Below are positions 24,197-33,347 of a DNA stretch of 64,000 nt, piece after piece; positions within the stretch are counted from its first letter, which is position 1, and every line of letters starts with the position of its first letter. The stretch is taken from assembly GCA_934486895.1 (NCBI GenBank), contig CAKSQZ010000007.1, positions 10,158 to 74,157 on the forward strand, in the 5' to 3' direction. The position numbers and the translations under genes are program-made. The notes beneath the pieces are model-generated. The model did not search any database, was not told the DNA's origin, and saw nothing but the letters and a program-made list of their open reading frames with translations. Origin of the DNA: an uncultured Eubacteriales bacterium (GTDB taxonomy: Bacteria; Bacillota; Clostridia; Oscillospirales; Acutalibacteraceae).

Positions 24197-25264
24197 TCAG
24201 AGAGCGATCTCTCTGCCCTCGGCAGCCGATTTATACATAGCTTCGAGGATCTTAACGATATTGAGGCCCTGAATAGGCTCAAAATCAGGCTTTGCACCGT
24301 TTAAAACAACATCTGCAAAGTGGAATATATTATTTGCGTGGAGCGGAAGATCGCCGTCCTTCGCGTTCACGATAGTATCGTAAGTTGAGCCGTATTCCTC
24401 ACCGAAGATCTTGAGCGAATCCTCTGACCAATAAGCGCCTGCTTTATCGCCGCGGAGCTCGCAGAAGCGGGTCTCTTTTTCGATATTGGAAGCCCACGAG
24501 AATTCGATCTGCATGGAAGCGCCGTTGTCAAAACGGATAAAGCCCATTGCAAGGTCTTCAACATCGAATGTGCCGCCGGACTTCTTCTCGCCGAACGAAG
24601 AATGAACCGAATCGGAAACATCGTTATCCGCAAACTTTGTGTAGGTGCAGCCGCTGACGGCAACAGGTGTCGGGTTGCCCATGAGCCACATGGAAAGGTC
24701 GATCATGTGAACGCCGAGGTCGATCAGCGGACCGCCGCCGGACTGCTCTTTTGTGGTGAACCAGCCGCCCTTTCCGGGGATGCCGCGGCGGCGTCTCCAT
24801 GCGCAGCGAGCGGTATAAATGTCGCCCATCTTGCCGTCCTCAATATACTTTTTAAGGAAAACGCTGCGCTTGCTGTAACGGTTATTACGCATTACCATAA
24901 GAACCTTGCCGCTCTTTTCGGCAGCAGCTTTCATCTTCTCTGCCTCGGCAACACTTACAGCATCCGGCTTTTCGCAGAATACATGAAGACCTGCTTCGAG
25001 CGCCGCAACTGCTATTACCGAGTGAAGATAGTTCGGTGTGCAGATATCAACAGCATCGATATCTTCGAGTGCGATAACGTCCTTATAGTCGGTGAAAACT
25101 CTGTCGGGGCTGATGTTGAGGCTTTCGGCAAACTTCTTTGCCTTTTCCTCAACTATATCGCAAGCCGCAACAACCTCGATATTATCGGCTATTTCATAGC
25201 CGGGTTTGTGCGCGAAGTTCGCAATGCCTCCGCAACCGATTACGCCGATTCTGAGCTTTTTCAT
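24197..25264 (-). CDS. Gfo/Idh/MocA-family oxidoreductase
   Basis: This 355-residue protein is the second dehydrogenase of the operon and its first gene. The Rossmann motif is IGVIGCGGIANFAHKPGYE and the EKP motif is VFCEKPDAVSV. A WFTTKEQSGGGPLIDLGVH segment with the substrate-site lysine/aspartate/histidine pattern (DLGVHMIDL) is intact. CGGAGG lies before ATG at 25264. It is only distantly similar to the other copy, so the two probably act on different intermediates. Confidence 0.92.
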   Translation of the reverse strand: MKKLRIGVIGCGGIANFAHKPGYEIADNIEVVAACDIVEEKAKKFAESLNISPDRVFTDYKDVIALEDIDAVDICTPNYLHSVIAVAALEAGLHVFCEKPDAVSVAEAEKMKAAAEKSGKVLMVMRNNRYSKRSVFLKKYIEDGKMGDIYTARCAWRRRRGIPGKGGWFTTKEQSGGGPLIDLGVHMIDLSMWLMGNPTPVAVSGCTYTKFADNDVSDSVHSSFGEKKSGGTFDVEDLAMGFIRFDNGASMQIEFSWASNIEKETRFCELRGDKAGAYWSEDSLKIFGEEYGSTYDTIVNAKDGDLPLHANNIFHFADVVLNGAKPDFEPIQGLNIVKILEAMYKSAAEGREIAL

Positions 25265-25324
25265 AAAAAAACCTCCGATAAATTATTTTTTTCTGATTAA
25301 AGTATAGCAAAATCCCCCGCTATA

Positions 25325-25333
25325 TGATATAAT
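25325..25333 (+). promoter_or_regulatory. Extended -10 element for the AraC regulator
   Basis: TGATATAAT at 25325-25333 is a perfect extended -10; no good -35 box is present. On the other strand TATACT (25301-25306) may serve the sugar operon. AraC binding sites are expected in this 119-bp divergent gap but I cannot define them. Confidence 0.45.
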
Positions 25334-25383
25334 TTTAATTGCAAAAAGTATCAAATTTTTGTCATAAGGGGGTCGGTGAAACT

Positions 25384-26274
25384 TTGAGCAGAGTTTTTGA
25401 AGAGGAATCTGCAAAGCGGGACGGTCACAAGATCGCGATACAATGCTTACTGCTTCATATAGGTATTACAAGATTTTCGGATATGCTTCACTATCACGAT
25501 TACATCGAAGTTATATATATGCTTGCCGGCAACGCACGGATATACGAAGGCATACAGGCTATCAATATTTGCGCGGGTGACCTTGCGGTTATAAATTCAA
25601 AGGAGCCGCACAGTGTTCAGGGAATGTCGGAGAACTGCGAATACATTGTTGTGAAGTTCAAGCCGCAGCTTCTATACACCGCCGATTTTTCCGTGGTCGA
25701 GATGAAGTATCTTGCTCCTTTTGTTTTGAGCGGAGATCCGCAAAAGCGCGTTTTCAGAAACCGCGATTTTGCCGATTTTGATGTCGGCGGGCTGCTTAAA
25801 GGAGTACTCAGGGAATGGGACGATAAACAGATCGGCTATGAAATGATAATGAGAGCCGATATTCTGCGGCTTTTCACATGGATAATCCGATATTGGAACC
25901 GCAGACGGCTTTATGATGTCAGCCGCATTGAAAACAACGATCCTGCGATAAAGCCGATCCGATCGGTGATCGAGAAGACGGCACAGAACGGCTGGGAGAT
26001 AAGCTGTGAAGAAGCCGCGAAATTCTGCGGAATGAGCTACAGCTATTTCAGCCGCAGTTTCAAGCGGATCATGGGATTGAGCTTCACCGAATATCTTATG
26101 CATCTGAGGATCAACGAAGCGGACAGACTGCTCGCTACCACCGACAAGACGGTGACCGATATTGCACAGAGTACCGGCTTTTCATCGGACGCATATCTTA
26201 TTTCGTGCTTTAAGAAAGCAAAAGGAATGACTCCGGGAAATTATCGCGCAATGCTGAGAAAAAACAGGGTTTGA
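25384..26274 (+). CDS. AraC-family transcriptional regulator
   Basis: This 296-residue regulator has an N-terminal cupin ligand-binding part (HYHDYIEVIYMLAGNARI, AGDLAVINSKEPHSVQG) and two C-terminal helix-turn-helix motifs (CEEAAKFCGMSYSYFSRSFKR and VTDIAQSTGFSSDAYLISCF). TTG at 25384 is used because AAGGGGG at 25366-25372 fits it. Divergent placement implies control of the sugar catabolic operon, probably by sensing a sugar from it. Confidence 0.88.
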   Translation: MSRVFEEESAKRDGHKIAIQCLLLHIGITRFSDMLHYHDYIEVIYMLAGNARIYEGIQAINICAGDLAVINSKEPHSVQGMSENCEYIVVKFKPQLLYTADFSVVEMKYLAPFVLSGDPQKRVFRNRDFADFDVGGLLKGVLREWDDKQIGYEMIMRADILRLFTWIIRYWNRRRLYDVSRIENNDPAIKPIRSVIEKTAQNGWEISCEEAAKFCGMSYSYFSRSFKRIMGLSFTEYLMHLRINEADRLLATTDKTVTDIAQSTGFSSDAYLISCFKKAKGMTPGNYRAMLRKNRV

Positions 26275-26295
26275 CTTGAGGGGATAAATAAAGAG

Positions 26296-28086
26296 ATGGA
26301 TAAGACACAATTTTACAACGGAAATGTTTTTGACGCTTATAATTACATGGGAGCTCACTGCGTTGACGGCGGTGTGAGATTTTTGACATACGCGCCGAAT
26401 GCCGAGAGGATAAACATTATAGGCGAATTCAGCGACTGGCAGGAATACGCGATGTACCGCGACGGTACAAGCGATTTTTTCAGTGTTACGCTTGAAAATG
26501 CAAAACCGTGGCAGATGTATAAGTATGTTATCTACGGTGCGGACGGTCAGCGCCGCGAGCACTGTGACCCATACGGCAGATATATGGAGCTGCGCCCGGG
26601 ATCGTGCTCTATAATCGTGCCGGAAAGCGATTTTGAATTTGATGATGACGATTGGATAAGCAGCAGAAGTCTTAATTTCGATCGTCCGATGAATATATAT
26701 GAACTTCATCTCGGTTCGTGGAAAAAGCCGTCCGATGATGAAAGTGATTGGTATTCCTATGATGAGCTAAGCGAGATGCTGCCCGAATACTTATCCGAGA
26801 GCGGCTACACTCATGTTGAATTTATGCCGCTCGCCGAGCACCCGTTTGACGGATCATGGGGGTATCAGAACACGGGATTTTTTGCGCCGACCTCGCGCTA
26901 CGGCAAGCCCGACGGGCTTAAAAAGCTGGTAAACGAACTGCATAAGGCGAATATCGGAGTTATAATGGATTTTGTGCCGGTGCACTTTGCTGTGGACGGT
27001 TACGGCCTTTCCAACTACGGCGGCGAGCCTTTTTATGAATACCCGAACAAAGATGTCGGTATCAGCGAATGGGGCAGCTGCAATTTCATACATTCGCGGC
27101 GTGAGGTGCAATGCTTTTTGCAGTCTGCCGCGGATTATTGGCTTTCGCAGTTTCATTTCGACGGGCTGCGCTATGACGCGGTGAGCAGGCTTATTTATTG
27201 GCAGGGCGATGAACGGCGCGGCGTTAATGAAGTGGCGCTCGATTTTTTGAAAAAAATGAACAAGGGGCTTAAAATGCGTCACCCCACCGCAATGCTTATT
27301 GCTGAAGATTCGACCGATTTTGTGAAGGTCACAGCGCCTGTTGAATACGGCGGTCTCGGATTTGACTACAAATGGGATCTCGGCTGGATGCACGACACGC
27401 TCGAATATTTTCAGACAGCTCCCGAATACCGTTCGCGCGATTACCACAAGCTGACTTTCTCGATGATGTATAATTACAGCGAGCATTTTGTGCTCGAATT
27501 ATCGCACGATGAATGCGTCCACGGCAAAGCGACGGTGCTTCAGAAGATGTGGGGTGACTATGAGAAGAAATTTCCGCAGGCAAGGGCTATGTACACATAT
27601 ATGATGCTGCACCCCGGAAAAAAACTGAACTTTATGGGATATGAATTCGGTCAGCTGAGAGAATGGGACGAAAAGCACGAGCAGGACTGGTTTATGCGCA
27701 AATATCCTCTTCACGATTCGTTTTATGAATATATTAAAGAACTGAATTTGATGTATCGCGATTATGACTGCCTGCGCTTTGACTGCGTGCCCGATAATTT
27801 TGAATGGATAGACTGCGACAATGCGCAAAACTGCATTTACGCTTTTCGCCGCAAGGGCAGGGATTTCGATATAGCCGCGGTGTTTAACTTCTCCGATAAG
27901 CCGAAAAAATACGAATTCATGGCGAAAGACAGCATAAAAGCCGAATGCATCTTATATTCCGACAGAGATATATATTCGGGAAAAACACCGCTTAGCGACA
28001 TCGAATGTAAGTTCAACAAGCTCAGAAGAAGCGTTGCGGTCGGTCTGGCGCCGTTCTCGGCAATGGTTATAAAACTAAAGCACTAA
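26296..28086 (+). CDS. glgB: 1,4-alpha-glucan (glycogen) branching enzyme
   Basis: This 596-residue GH13 enzyme makes alpha-1,6 branches. The order is an N-terminal CBM48 (about 20-110, AERINIIGEFSDWQ), a catalytic barrel (about 130-480) and a C-terminal beta domain. Catalytic sites: nucleophile Asp in FDGLRYDAVS, acid/base Glu in MLIAEDST and third Asp in LSHDECVHGK (the last is HDEVVHGK in most relatives). The extra N-terminal domain of enterobacterial GlgB is missing. No other glycogen genes are close by. It starts 21 nt after the AraC gene and may be read through from it. Confidence 0.93.
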   Translation: MDKTQFYNGNVFDAYNYMGAHCVDGGVRFLTYAPNAERINIIGEFSDWQEYAMYRDGTSDFFSVTLENAKPWQMYKYVIYGADGQRREHCDPYGRYMELRPGSCSIIVPESDFEFDDDDWISSRSLNFDRPMNIYELHLGSWKKPSDDESDWYSYDELSEMLPEYLSESGYTHVEFMPLAEHPFDGSWGYQNTGFFAPTSRYGKPDGLKKLVNELHKANIGVIMDFVPVHFAVDGYGLSNYGGEPFYEYPNKDVGISEWGSCNFIHSRREVQCFLQSAADYWLSQFHFDGLRYDAVSRLIYWQGDERRGVNEVALDFLKKMNKGLKMRHPTAMLIAEDSTDFVKVTAPVEYGGLGFDYKWDLGWMHDTLEYFQTAPEYRSRDYHKLTFSMMYNYSEHFVLELSHDECVHGKATVLQKMWGDYEKKFPQARAMYTYMMLHPGKKLNFMGYEFGQLREWDEKHEQDWFMRKYPLHDSFYEYIKELNLMYRDYDCLRFDCVPDNFEWIDCDNAQNCIYAFRRKGRDFDIAAVFNFSDKPKKYEFMAKDSIKAECILYSDRDIYSGKTPLSDIECKFNKLRRSVAVGLAPFSAMVIKLKH

Positions 28087-28118
28087 AAAACTGCAGGCTT
28101 TAAAACCTGCAGTTTTTA
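28085..28118. terminator. Bidirectional terminator after glgB
   Basis: CTGCAGG (28091-28097) pairs with CCTGCAG (28106-28112), flanked by A6 and T5. It separates glgB (+) from the convergent flavin-reductase gene (-). Confidence 0.85.
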
Positions 28119-28119
28119 T

Positions 28120-28620
28120 TTACTCTTTCACAAGCACCTTTTCGATCTTGCCGACATAAAGACAATGGTAATCATGATTAGGATACCATTTATCGATAGA
28201 TTTATCGAGTATGCCGCTGGGATCCATCGGCTGGACATACTGCTTTTGACAGATAAGGACGAGTCTTGCCTGCTCAAAATAAGTCGTACCGTCGGAAAAG
28301 ACCGGTGTGAGTCCTGTGAGCGCCGCTTTATCAACATCTCTTCCCGATTTTGAGCCGCAGACATTGTGGATCTCCTTATCATCTCCGTAGAACGAAAGCG
28401 CAAAGCGCTCATTATTATCAACAAACTCTTTTGTGTATCTTTGCGGTCTGATAACAGTCACAGCGACGGGATTTCCCCACATAACGCCGATTCCGCCCCA
28501 GCTTGCGGTCATCATATTATAACCGTGATCGTCACCTGCGGAAACAAGCATCCATTCATCGCCTATTGCACGGATCATATTATCTTTAAGATCGCGCGGT
28601 GATATTTCCTTAAAAGACAT
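28120..28620 (-). CDS. Flavin reductase-like / FMN-binding split-barrel protein
   Basis: This 166-residue protein has the flavin-reductase-like split-barrel pattern: an N-terminal ASWGGIGVMWGNPVAVTVIRP that would contact FMN, then FALSFYGDDKEIHNVCGSKSGRDVDK and a C-terminal YHCLYVGKIEKV. Family members bind FMN and many reduce it with NAD(P)H or serve as flavoprotein electron carriers. GAGGAG precedes ATG at 28620. It is a single-gene unit, so no partner can be read from context. Confidence 0.87.
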   Translation of the reverse strand: MSFKEISPRDLKDNMIRAIGDEWMLVSAGDDHGYNMMTASWGGIGVMWGNPVAVTVIRPQRYTKEFVDNNERFALSFYGDDKEIHNVCGSKSGRDVDKAALTGLTPVFSDGTTYFEQARLVLICQKQYVQPMDPSGILDKSIDKWYPNHDYHCLYVGKIEKVLVKE

Positions 28621-28722
28621 AATATCAACTCCTCACTAACAATTATATTATATTTTTAAAGAAAATCAACGATTTTATTTAGATTTTTTTAAATTATGCT
28701 TTTAAATCAAATGAAAGTATAG

Positions 28723-28728
28723 TATAAT
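28723..28728 (+). promoter_or_regulatory. Probable -10 box of the hprK operon
   Basis: TATAAT lies 33 nt before hprK in an AT-rich gap. The -35 region is poor, so the promoter assignment is tentative. Confidence 0.35.
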
Positions 28729-28760
28729 AAAAAGTAACTAAAAAGCAGGAGAATGGTGAT

Positions 28761-29711
28761 ATGAGTTTTAGTGTTTCACTGCAAAAGATCATTGAAGAGT
28801 TTTCGCTTGAAGTTCTCTGCGGAGATAACCTTGACAAGGTTTTGATAACCGTTGCGGACCTCAACAGACCGGGCTTACAGCTCAGCGGTTTTTTCGATTA
28901 TTTCGATGAAAACCGTATTCAGATAATCGGCAAGAACGAGAGCAGTTATCTTCATTCGTTCGGACCCGACCAGCGGGACGAGCATCTTGAAGAGTTTTTC
29001 TCGAAAAAGCCTGTTGCGGTCGTCGTTGCACGCGGCCTTGAAACGGACGGCACCGTGCTTTCAAAAGCTGAGAAACATGGTGTTCCGCTTCTTCGCACGC
29101 AGGAAGCGACTTCTTCTTTCACATCGGCGCTCAATGCATTTTTGAACATACACCTTGCGCCGAGAATTACGCGTCACGGTGTGCTTGTGGAAGTGTACGG
29201 CGAGGGCGTTTTGCTGCTCGGCGAAAGCGGAGTCGGCAAAAGCGAGGCTGCTATTGAACTGATAAAGCGCGGACATCGCCTTATTGCGGACGACGCGGTC
29301 GAGATCAGACGAGTTTCAAATAAAACTCTTGTCGGTTCGTCGCCTGAGAATATACGCCATTTTATCGAGCTTCGCGGTATCGGTATTATAAACGTTCGTC
29401 GCATTTTCGGTATGGGCGCTATCAAGACGACCGAGAAGATCGATATGATAATCAATCTTGAACCTTGGAAAAATCAGGGTACTTATGACCGCATGGGTCT
29501 TGAAACGGAGACGACCGAAATTCTCGGTATAAATGTCACCTCGACAACGATCCCAATCAAGCCGGGCAGAAACCTTGCGGTTATAATCGAGGTTGCCGCC
29601 ATGAACAACAGGCAGAAGAAAATGGGTTATAACGCGGCTCAGGAACTGCTTGACAAGCTGAGCGCCGCTAATGATGATGATATTTCGCAAGGCGAATGGG
29701 AAAACTTTTAA
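28761..29711 (+). CDS. hprK: HPr kinase/phosphorylase
   Basis: This 316-residue bifunctional enzyme phosphorylates HPr on Ser46 in response to glycolytic intermediates, driving CcpA-type carbon catabolite repression. The P-loop GESGVGKS is at 154-161, the conserved His in RITRHGVLV is near 139, and the signature LRGIGIINVRRIFGMGAI is in the C-terminal half. It is the first gene of a six-gene + strand block and is followed 17 nt later by a ROK-family sugar kinase. Confidence 0.96.
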   Translation: MSFSVSLQKIIEEFSLEVLCGDNLDKVLITVADLNRPGLQLSGFFDYFDENRIQIIGKNESSYLHSFGPDQRDEHLEEFFSKKPVAVVVARGLETDGTVLSKAEKHGVPLLRTQEATSSFTSALNAFLNIHLAPRITRHGVLVEVYGEGVLLLGESGVGKSEAAIELIKRGHRLIADDAVEIRRVSNKTLVGSSPENIRHFIELRGIGIINVRRIFGMGAIKTTEKIDMIINLEPWKNQGTYDRMGLETETTEILGINVTSTTIPIKPGRNLAVIIEVAAMNNRQKKMGYNAAQELLDKLSAANDDDISQGEWENF

Positions 29712-29728
29712 ACGGAGGAATCGGATAT

Positions 29729-30682
29729 ATGTACAGTATAGGAATTGATCTCGGCGGAACAAACATTGCAACCGCTGTTGTTGACGAAAATTACAAAATC
29801 ATCGGAAAGGGGCATCTGCCGACAAACGCCCCGCGCGACGGTTATGAAGTTGCGAAAGATATGATCCGTACCGCCGAAACGGCATGTGCCGATGCCGGCA
29901 TTACAATGGCGGATATTTCCTGGATCGGCGTCGGTACTCCCGGCGCGGTCAACCCCGACAACGGTGTTATCGAAACAGCGGCAAACCTCGGTTTCTACGG
30001 TGTTCCGATGAAAAAATATGTTGAAGAACTCAGCGGAAAGCTTTGCTTTATCGAGAATGACGCTAATGCTGCGGCTTGCGGAGAATACATTGCGGGCGCA
30101 GGCAAAAGCTACAAACACCTTGTTGCGATAACGCTCGGAACGGGTGTCGGCGGCGGTGTTATTATCGACGGTAAGATCTTCAGCGGCTCAAACGGTTACG
30201 GCGCCGAACTCGGACATGAAGTTATTATTATGGACGGCGAGCCCTGCACCTGCGGCAGAAACGGCTGCTGGGAGGCTTATGCTTCGGCGACCGCCCTTAT
30301 TCGCCAGACAAAGCGCGCTATGATGGATCATTCGGAATCGAAGATGTGGGAGATCGCCGGCAGCCTTGAAAATGTCAACGGCAAAACAGCGTTTGACGGC
30401 ATGCGTGCCGAAGACCCTGCCGCAAAAGCCGTGTGCGACAAGTACATAGAGTATGTCGGCTGCGGCATTGTTAATATGATAAACATTTTCCAGCCTGAGA
30501 TACTCTGCATAGGCGGCGGTATTTCCAAGGAGAAAGATAACCTCACAGTGCCGATAAGAGAATATGTTGAACGTAATGTGTTCACAAGAAAGACCGACAA
30601 GAGAACCGTTATCACAACAGCTCAGCTCGGAAACGACGCCGGTATTATCGGAGCGGCGACACTCGGTTATCTCGCACAATAA
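29729..30682 (+). CDS. glk: ROK-family glucokinase
   Basis: This 317-residue protein has ATP-binding IGIDLGGTNIATAVVDE at the N terminus, catalytic-region VENDANAAACGEY-like FIENDANAAACGEY, and the ROK zinc motif CTCGRNGCWEAYAS. Family and context point to ATP-dependent glucose phosphorylation; N-acetylated sugars are possible. ATG at 29729 is chosen because GGAGGA lies about 8 nt upstream; the frame extends back only into hprK. Linkage with hprK joins sugar entry to its regulator. Confidence 0.92.
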   Translation: MYSIGIDLGGTNIATAVVDENYKIIGKGHLPTNAPRDGYEVAKDMIRTAETACADAGITMADISWIGVGTPGAVNPDNGVIETAANLGFYGVPMKKYVEELSGKLCFIENDANAAACGEYIAGAGKSYKHLVAITLGTGVGGGVIIDGKIFSGSNGYGAELGHEVIIMDGEPCTCGRNGCWEAYASATALIRQTKRAMMDHSESKMWEIAGSLENVNGKTAFDGMRAEDPAAKAVCDKYIEYVGCGIVNMINIFQPEILCIGGGISKEKDNLTVPIREYVERNVFTRKTDKRTVITTAQLGNDAGIIGAATLGYLAQ

Positions 30683-30703
30683 AAAACGAAGGGATCTTAC
30701 CTT

Positions 30704-31603
30704 ATGCAAACCAACACGCTTGACAAATTGTTGTCCTGTGCTGACTACACGGTTTTTCGTTCGGAGCCTATGAGCGAGCACACAAGCTTCAAAATCGGCG
30801 GAAATGCCCGATATTATGTTCTGCCTGCCAATGCCGAGGCTGTCGGCAAGCTGATCAAAGTCTGCAGGGAAAGCAAAGTTAAGACGCTGTATTTCGGCAA
30901 CGGCTCGAACATTTTATTTAATGATTTCGGATTTGACGGAGTTGTTATAAGCTCGGCGGCATTGACCGATATTGAACTGCGCGGCGACGGTGTTATTGCG
31001 TGCGGAAGCGGCGTGAAAAACAGTGTGCTTTGCAAGTTTGCACTTGAGAACTCATTTTCGGGTTTTGAGTTTTTATGGGGTATTCCGGGAACTGTCGGCG
31101 GCGCCGCTTTTATGAATGCGGGGGCTTACGGCAGTGAGATATGCTCGGTTGCGGTCGGGTGTGATTATGTTGATGACAGCGGTGATGTGAAATATATAAA
31201 TGCGGAAGACATGCAGCTTTCGTATCGCCACAGTATTTTCTCCGAAAACGGCGGATTTATAACAAGGGTGTATCTCAAGGGTGTGCCTGCCGCCAAGGAG
31301 CAGATCCGACAAAAGATGGACGATCTGATCGAACGCCGCCGTTCAAAGCAGCCGCTTGAATATCCGAGCGCAGGCAGCGTTTTCAAGCGTCCTGAGGGGC
31401 ATTTTGCAGCAGCTTTGATCGAAGAGTGCGGACTTAAAGGCGTGAGCGTCGGCGGAGCGCAGGTGAGCGAGAAGCACAGCGGATTTATTATCAATACGGG
31501 AGATGCGACCGCAAGCGATGTTAAACAGCTTATCGAGCAGGTCAAAAAAACAGTATTTTTGAAAACAGGCGTTAAACTCGAATGCGAAATAAGGATGGTG
31601 TGA
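30704..31603 (+). CDS. murB: UDP-N-acetylenolpyruvoylglucosamine reductase MurB
   Basis: This 299-residue FAD enzyme reduces the enolpyruvyl group to form UDP-MurNAc in peptidoglycan synthesis. Motifs include EHTSFKIGGNARYYV, FGNGSNILFND, FEFLWGIPGTVGGAAFMNAGAYG, the catalytic serine region YPSAGSVFKRPEG and the C-terminal GDATASDVKQLIEQV. It has the short type IIb layout. It lies 3 nt before rapZ. Confidence 0.96.
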   Translation: MQTNTLDKLLSCADYTVFRSEPMSEHTSFKIGGNARYYVLPANAEAVGKLIKVCRESKVKTLYFGNGSNILFNDFGFDGVVISSAALTDIELRGDGVIACGSGVKNSVLCKFALENSFSGFEFLWGIPGTVGGAAFMNAGAYGSEICSVAVGCDYVDDSGDVKYINAEDMQLSYRHSIFSENGGFITRVYLKGVPAAKEQIRQKMDDLIERRRSKQPLEYPSAGSVFKRPEGHFAAALIEECGLKGVSVGGAQVSEKHSGFIINTGDATASDVKQLIEQVKKTVFLKTGVKLECEIRMV

Positions 31604-31606
31604 GTT

Positions 31607-32473
31607 ATGGAATTTGTTATTGTTACGGGACTTTCGGGAAGCGGAAAATCATCTGCCGTGAACGCCCTTGAGGATATAGGATTTTACTGTATCGACAATA
31701 TTCCGCCTATCCTTATCAAGGATTTTGCAAACCTTTGTCTGCGGACAGAATCGCTTGACAAGGTTGCCGTTGTTACAGACTCGCGCGGGATAAGCTTTTT
31801 CAATGATTTCACCAGCGTTGTTGCCGATCTGAAAAAGACGGATCTTAATTTTAAAATTCTCTTCCTTGAAGCGAGCGAGCGCAAGCTTGTGACACGGTAT
31901 AAGGAAACAAGAAGAAAGCACCCGCTTTCCGAAAAGTCAAACGGGTCTTTGGAACTCGCGGTCAAAAATGAGGAAAAGCTGATGCTGCCAATCAAATCGA
32001 TGGCGGATTACATTATCGACACTACCCTGCTCACCCCGCAGAAGCTGAAACTGCGTATTTCGGAGATGTTCGCGGCTTTAAGCTCGGACAGACTCGGAGT
32101 TCACATTATGTCGTTCGGGTTCAAATTTTCCTCGGCGGCAGACGCTGACCTTGTTTTTGATGTGAGATGTCTGCCAAATCCGTTTTACATCGATGAACTC
32201 AGAAACAAAACCGGACTTGACAAAGAAGTTAGCGATTATGTTATGAAGTTTGACGAGGCTCAGACACTTTTTAATAAGATCTCCGACCTTGTTGATTTTC
32301 TTATTCCGCTTTACAAAAGAGAGGGCAAGAGCCAGGTCGTTATAGCGTTCGGCTGCACAGGCGGAAAACACCGCTCTGTTACCTTTGCGGAGCTTTTGAG
32401 CCGCCATTTGCAAAGCAGAGGCGATGTTCATGTCACGGTGAGCCACCGCGATATTTCGAGGCAGGCTTACTGA
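31607..32473 (+). CDS. rapZ: RNase adapter protein RapZ
   Basis: This 288-residue P-loop protein has GLSGSGKSSAVNALEDIGFYCIDN-type Walker A at 8-15 and a C-terminal domain with CTGGKHRSV that binds glucosamine 6-phosphate in E. coli. There RapZ directs RNase E decay of GlmZ; in Firmicutes its partner is unclear, but it is nearly always beside whiA. The stop is 1 nt before the whiA start. Confidence 0.95.
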   Translation: MEFVIVTGLSGSGKSSAVNALEDIGFYCIDNIPPILIKDFANLCLRTESLDKVAVVTDSRGISFFNDFTSVVADLKKTDLNFKILFLEASERKLVTRYKETRRKHPLSEKSNGSLELAVKNEEKLMLPIKSMADYIIDTTLLTPQKLKLRISEMFAALSSDRLGVHIMSFGFKFSSAADADLVFDVRCLPNPFYIDELRNKTGLDKEVSDYVMKFDEAQTLFNKISDLVDFLIPLYKREGKSQVVIAFGCTGGKHRSVTFAELLSRHLQSRGDVHVTVSHRDISRQAY

Positions 32474-32474
32474 T

Positions 32475-33332
32475 ATGTCGTTTTACGATGATGTCCGTGC
32501 CGAAATACTGTCGGTGCGGCTGAAAAATGACTGCTGTAAGGTCTGTGAAGCGTATGCGTATTTGCTGTTTTGCAATGTTAAGACACGCAGCAGCGTCAGG
32601 ATAAAGTATCAGAGCGAGGAAGAAGCGCTCTATTTTCGCTCGCTTTTTAAGCGGGCTTTTGAAATTCAAAGCGACATTATAATAAACGAAGGTAAGTTTA
32701 TTTTGATGTTTGAACTTATGCCTGAGCCTATCATCAAGGCACTGCTGAACTGCATGATAGACAGTGCTCTTTTCAAATGCAGCAACTGTCTTTCGGCATT
32801 TATCCGCGGCGCTTTTCTTGCCTGCGGAAAGATCAGCAACCCTGAGAAGGAATATCATGCGGAGTTTATTTTCAAAAACGAACGGCTCGCTTACAGCTTT
32901 TTGAAAGCGGTTAAAGATGTTTTGCCGCTCTGCAAGCTGACAGAGCGCAACAGAAAGTTTGTTGTTTATTTAAAGGATTCGGAAAGCATTGAAAATATGC
33001 TGGCGGCGATAGGCGCTCAAAGCGGTGCGATGAACACTATGCAGGCGGCAATTTTCAAGGATATAAGAAACCACGAGAACCGACTTAATAATTTTGCGAA
33101 CGCAAATCTTAAAAAGACGACCGACAGCGGATATAAATATCTGCGCGCGATAGAAACACTTGAGAAGCAAGGTGCGCTCTCGGGATTGTCCGACGATCTG
33201 CAGAACATAGCATTTGCTAAAAGAGACAATATCGAAATGTCGCTCAACGAGCTCGCTGAGCTTTTGAATATGAGCCGCTCGACTGTTTACCGCGGGCTGA
33301 ACAAGCTTGTTAAATTAGCCGATCGGTCATAA
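32475..33332 (+). CDS. whiA: DNA-binding protein WhiA
   Basis: This 285-residue protein combines a degenerate LAGLIDADG homing-endonuclease-like N-terminal part (about 1-190) with a C-terminal helix-turn-helix (ALSGLSDDLQNIAFAKRDN, then MSLNELAELLNMSRSTVYRGL). WhiA controls division and sporulation genes in Streptomyces and affects division and chromosome segregation in B. subtilis. Gene order rapZ-whiA is conserved; dnaE follows 15 nt later. Confidence 0.95.
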   Translation: MSFYDDVRAEILSVRLKNDCCKVCEAYAYLLFCNVKTRSSVRIKYQSEEEALYFRSLFKRAFEIQSDIIINEGKFILMFELMPEPIIKALLNCMIDSALFKCSNCLSAFIRGAFLACGKISNPEKEYHAEFIFKNERLAYSFLKAVKDVLPLCKLTERNRKFVVYLKDSESIENMLAAIGAQSGAMNTMQAAIFKDIRNHENRLNNFANANLKKTTDSGYKYLRAIETLEKQGALSGLSDDLQNIAFAKRDNIEMSLNELAELLNMSRSTVYRGLNKLVKLADRS

Positions 33333-33347
33333 AAAGGAGGAGTTTTA

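Noticed and set aside
24602..25300. 232-codon + strand frame opposite the first Gfo/Idh/MocA gene
   Set aside because: The minus-strand gene has the Rossmann and EKP motifs; the + frame has none and overlaps its promoter region.
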